DNA of 7,226 nt from contig CAZLLV010000273.1 in the NCBI GenBank assembly GCA_964560325.1, forward strand, positions 1 to 7,226, given 5' to 3'. This DNA comes from CAZLLV01 sp964560325. Lineage in GTDB: Bacteria; Acidobacteriota; Thermoanaerobaculia; Multivoradales; DATKCC01. Of this stretch, positions 6,136-7,226 are shown piece after piece (positions within the stretch are counted from its first letter, which is position 1; each line of letters starts with the position of its first letter). A program made the translations under genes and the position numbers. A model generated the notes under the pieces. The model was given only the letters and a program-made list of their open reading frames with translations, ran no database searches and was not told where the DNA came from.

Positions 6136-6243
6136 GGGTCCGGCCGGAGGCGCGGGCTCCCCCGGCCGGACCCGTGATCGCAGGCACTCCCGCCTCGACC
6201 ACCTCGACCGTCCCCCCGCCCCGATCCTTCACTGCATTCAGGA
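6136..6243 (-). repeat. Family B repeat, copy 2, with a perfect 12-base-pair hairpin
   Basis: Read on the minus strand it begins with TCCTGAATGCAGTGAAGGAT, then CGGGGCGGGGG (6243-6212), and ends with the 50-base segment shared with 5105-5154. Here the hairpin is complete: GGGTCCGGCCGG (6136-6147) pairs with CCGGCCGGACCC (6162-6173) around a 14-base loop. It fills most of the gap between the divergent secreted-protein gene and xseA, so it may affect both promoters. No transposase gene is associated. Confidence 0.75.
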
Positions 6244-6280
6244 GGAAAACACAGAACCTCCGGGTAACATCGCCCCCGCG

Positions 6281-7226
6281 ATGAACCTGCCCTTTTCCGA
6301 AGAGACCTACTCCGTCTCCGACCTCTGCGGCGAGATCAAGGAGTTCCTCGGCACCGCCTTCGCCTCCCTCTGGGTCGTCGGCGAAGTCCAGCGCGTCAAG
6401 GAGAGCCGGAACGGCCACCTCTACTTCGAGCTGGTCGAAAAAGGCGCCGGCGACCAGGTCGAGGCCAAGCTCGACTGCGTCGTCTGGCGCACCGACCACC
6501 AGCGCGTCCGCCGCGCCCTCGCCAGCTCCGGCGCCGCCTCCGGGACCGGCACCCTCGCCGAAGGCACCACCGTCCGCTGCCGCGGCGGCGTCGACTTCTA
6601 CGGCCCCGGCGGCCGCCTCCAATTCGTCGTCCGCGAGGTCGACGCCCTCTACACCCTCGGCCTGCTCGAGCAGCGCCGGCAGGAGACCCTCGCCGCGCTC
6701 ACCGCCGCCGGCCTCCTCGAACGCAACAAGGCTCTCGCCCTCTCCGAGCTGCCGCTCTCGATCGCCCTCGTCACCTCCCACGAGAGCGCCGCCTACCACG
6801 ACTTCCTCTCCTGCCTGCGCGAGAGCGGCTACGCCTTCCGGGTCCTCTTCGTCCACGCCTCGGTCCAGGGCAAGACCGCCGAGCGCGAGCTCGTCTCCGC
6901 CCTCGGGTCGCTCCACGGCGTCGCCATCGACTGCTGCGTCCTGATCCGCGGCGGCGGCGCGCGCACCGACCTCGCCGTCTTCGACAGCCGCGCGGTCGCC
7001 GAAGCGGTGGCGACGGCGGCGTTCCCGGTGCTCACCGGCCTCGGCCACGAGATCGACCAGTCGATCGCCGACCGGGTGGCGCACACGGCGCTCAAGACGC
7101 CGACCAAGGTGGCGGAGCTGCTGATCGAGCGGGTGGCGCGGTGCGACCAGCGCTTGGCGCTCGCCGCCCGCGACCTGCGCCGCGCCTCCCTCGACCGCCT
7201 CCGCCGCGGGCGCGAGGCGCTCGGGA
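6281..7226 (+). CDS. xseA: Exonuclease VII large subunit XseA, 3' end outside the window
   Basis: This encodes the first 315 residues; the usual length is about 400-450. Exonuclease VII degrades single-stranded DNA from both ends to short oligonucleotides, with XseA carrying the catalytic site and several XseB subunits bound to it. Residues 8-125 form the N-terminal OB-fold: YSVSDLCGEIKEFL, WVVGEVQRVKESRNGHLYFE, then a strand-rich part ending in LQFVVREVDALYTLG. The catalytic domain starts near 126 and shows the family blocks ALVTSHESAAYHDFL (162-176), VQGKTAE (195-201), IRGGGARTDLAVFD (222-235), GLGHEIDQSIADRVAHTALK (253-272) and the TPTKVAEL sequence after it. RGGG and GHE-D are the hallmark motifs; Ala replaces the usual Ser after RGGG. 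The coiled-coil region begins near residue 283 and is cut by the window edge. The ATG at 6281 has no convincing Shine-Dalgarno sequence, which suggests a weak or leaderless start. An xseB gene may follow beyond the edge but is not seen. Confidence 0.95.
   Translation, partial: MNLPFSEETYSVSDLCGEIKEFLGTAFASLWVVGEVQRVKESRNGHLYFELVEKGAGDQVEAKLDCVVWRTDHQRVRRALASSGAASGTGTLAEGTTVRCRGGVDFYGPGGRLQFVVREVDALYTLGLLEQRRQETLAALTAAGLLERNKALALSELPLSIALVTSHESAAYHDFLSCLRESGYAFRVLFVHASVQGKTAERELVSALGSLHGVAIDCCVLIRGGGARTDLAVFDSRAVAEAVATAAFPVLTGLGHEIDQSIADRVAHTALKTPTKVAELLIERVARCDQRLALAARDLRRASLDRLRRGREALG

Noticed and set aside
6071..7084. Extension of the secreted-protein gene upstream to give a 600-residue protein
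   Set aside because: The extra part is antisense to xseA and low-complexity. The ATG at 6070 has a good ribosome site and is followed at once by a signal peptide.

Overview
The window is a GC-rich bacterial chromosome segment, with many stretches near 70 to 78 percent GC by hand count. Two conserved housekeeping genes, ettA and the 5' part of xseA, frame a more variable middle. Strong GC bias at third codon positions, a predicted cell envelope lifestyle and a dispersed repeat with the core TGAACGAAGTGAAGAATCT would fit an environmental high-GC Gram-negative such as an Acidobacteriota member. That placement is an impression only; nothing here fixes the taxon.

Layout from left to right: the 5' end of a minus-strand gene for an exported or membrane-anchored protein runs off the left edge (1-222). 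A divergent promoter region follows, then ettA on the plus strand (379-2064), an ABC-F translation factor. Next come two near-identical 246-base repeats (2085-2330 and 2666-2911), each carrying long GC-rich inverted arms, on either side of a 72-codon minus-strand gene. That gene looks like a winged-helix regulator or antitoxin that has lost its DNA-binding core.

From about 3000 to 4900 the base composition drops to roughly 47-60 percent GC. This stretch holds a tightly packed three-gene minus-strand operon of unrecognised function (4611 to 2925). It has a consensus TATAAT box upstream, a 23-base overlap between genes 1 and 2, and genes 2 and 3 in the same reading frame separated by one amber stop and one codon. 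An 18-base imperfect direct repeat lies at both ends of this low-GC block (2913-2930 and 5027-5044). I read the block as a horizontally acquired cassette.

To the right, GC rises again. A second repeat family, with a short conserved motif plus a GC-rich hairpin, occupies 5105-5207 and 6136-6243 on either side of a minus-strand gene for a secreted protein with a 14-cysteine C-terminal region (5282-6070). The window ends inside xseA (6281 onward), the large subunit of exonuclease VII. The housekeeping genes have no functional link to the cassette; they mark the backbone into which repeats and the cassette have been inserted.
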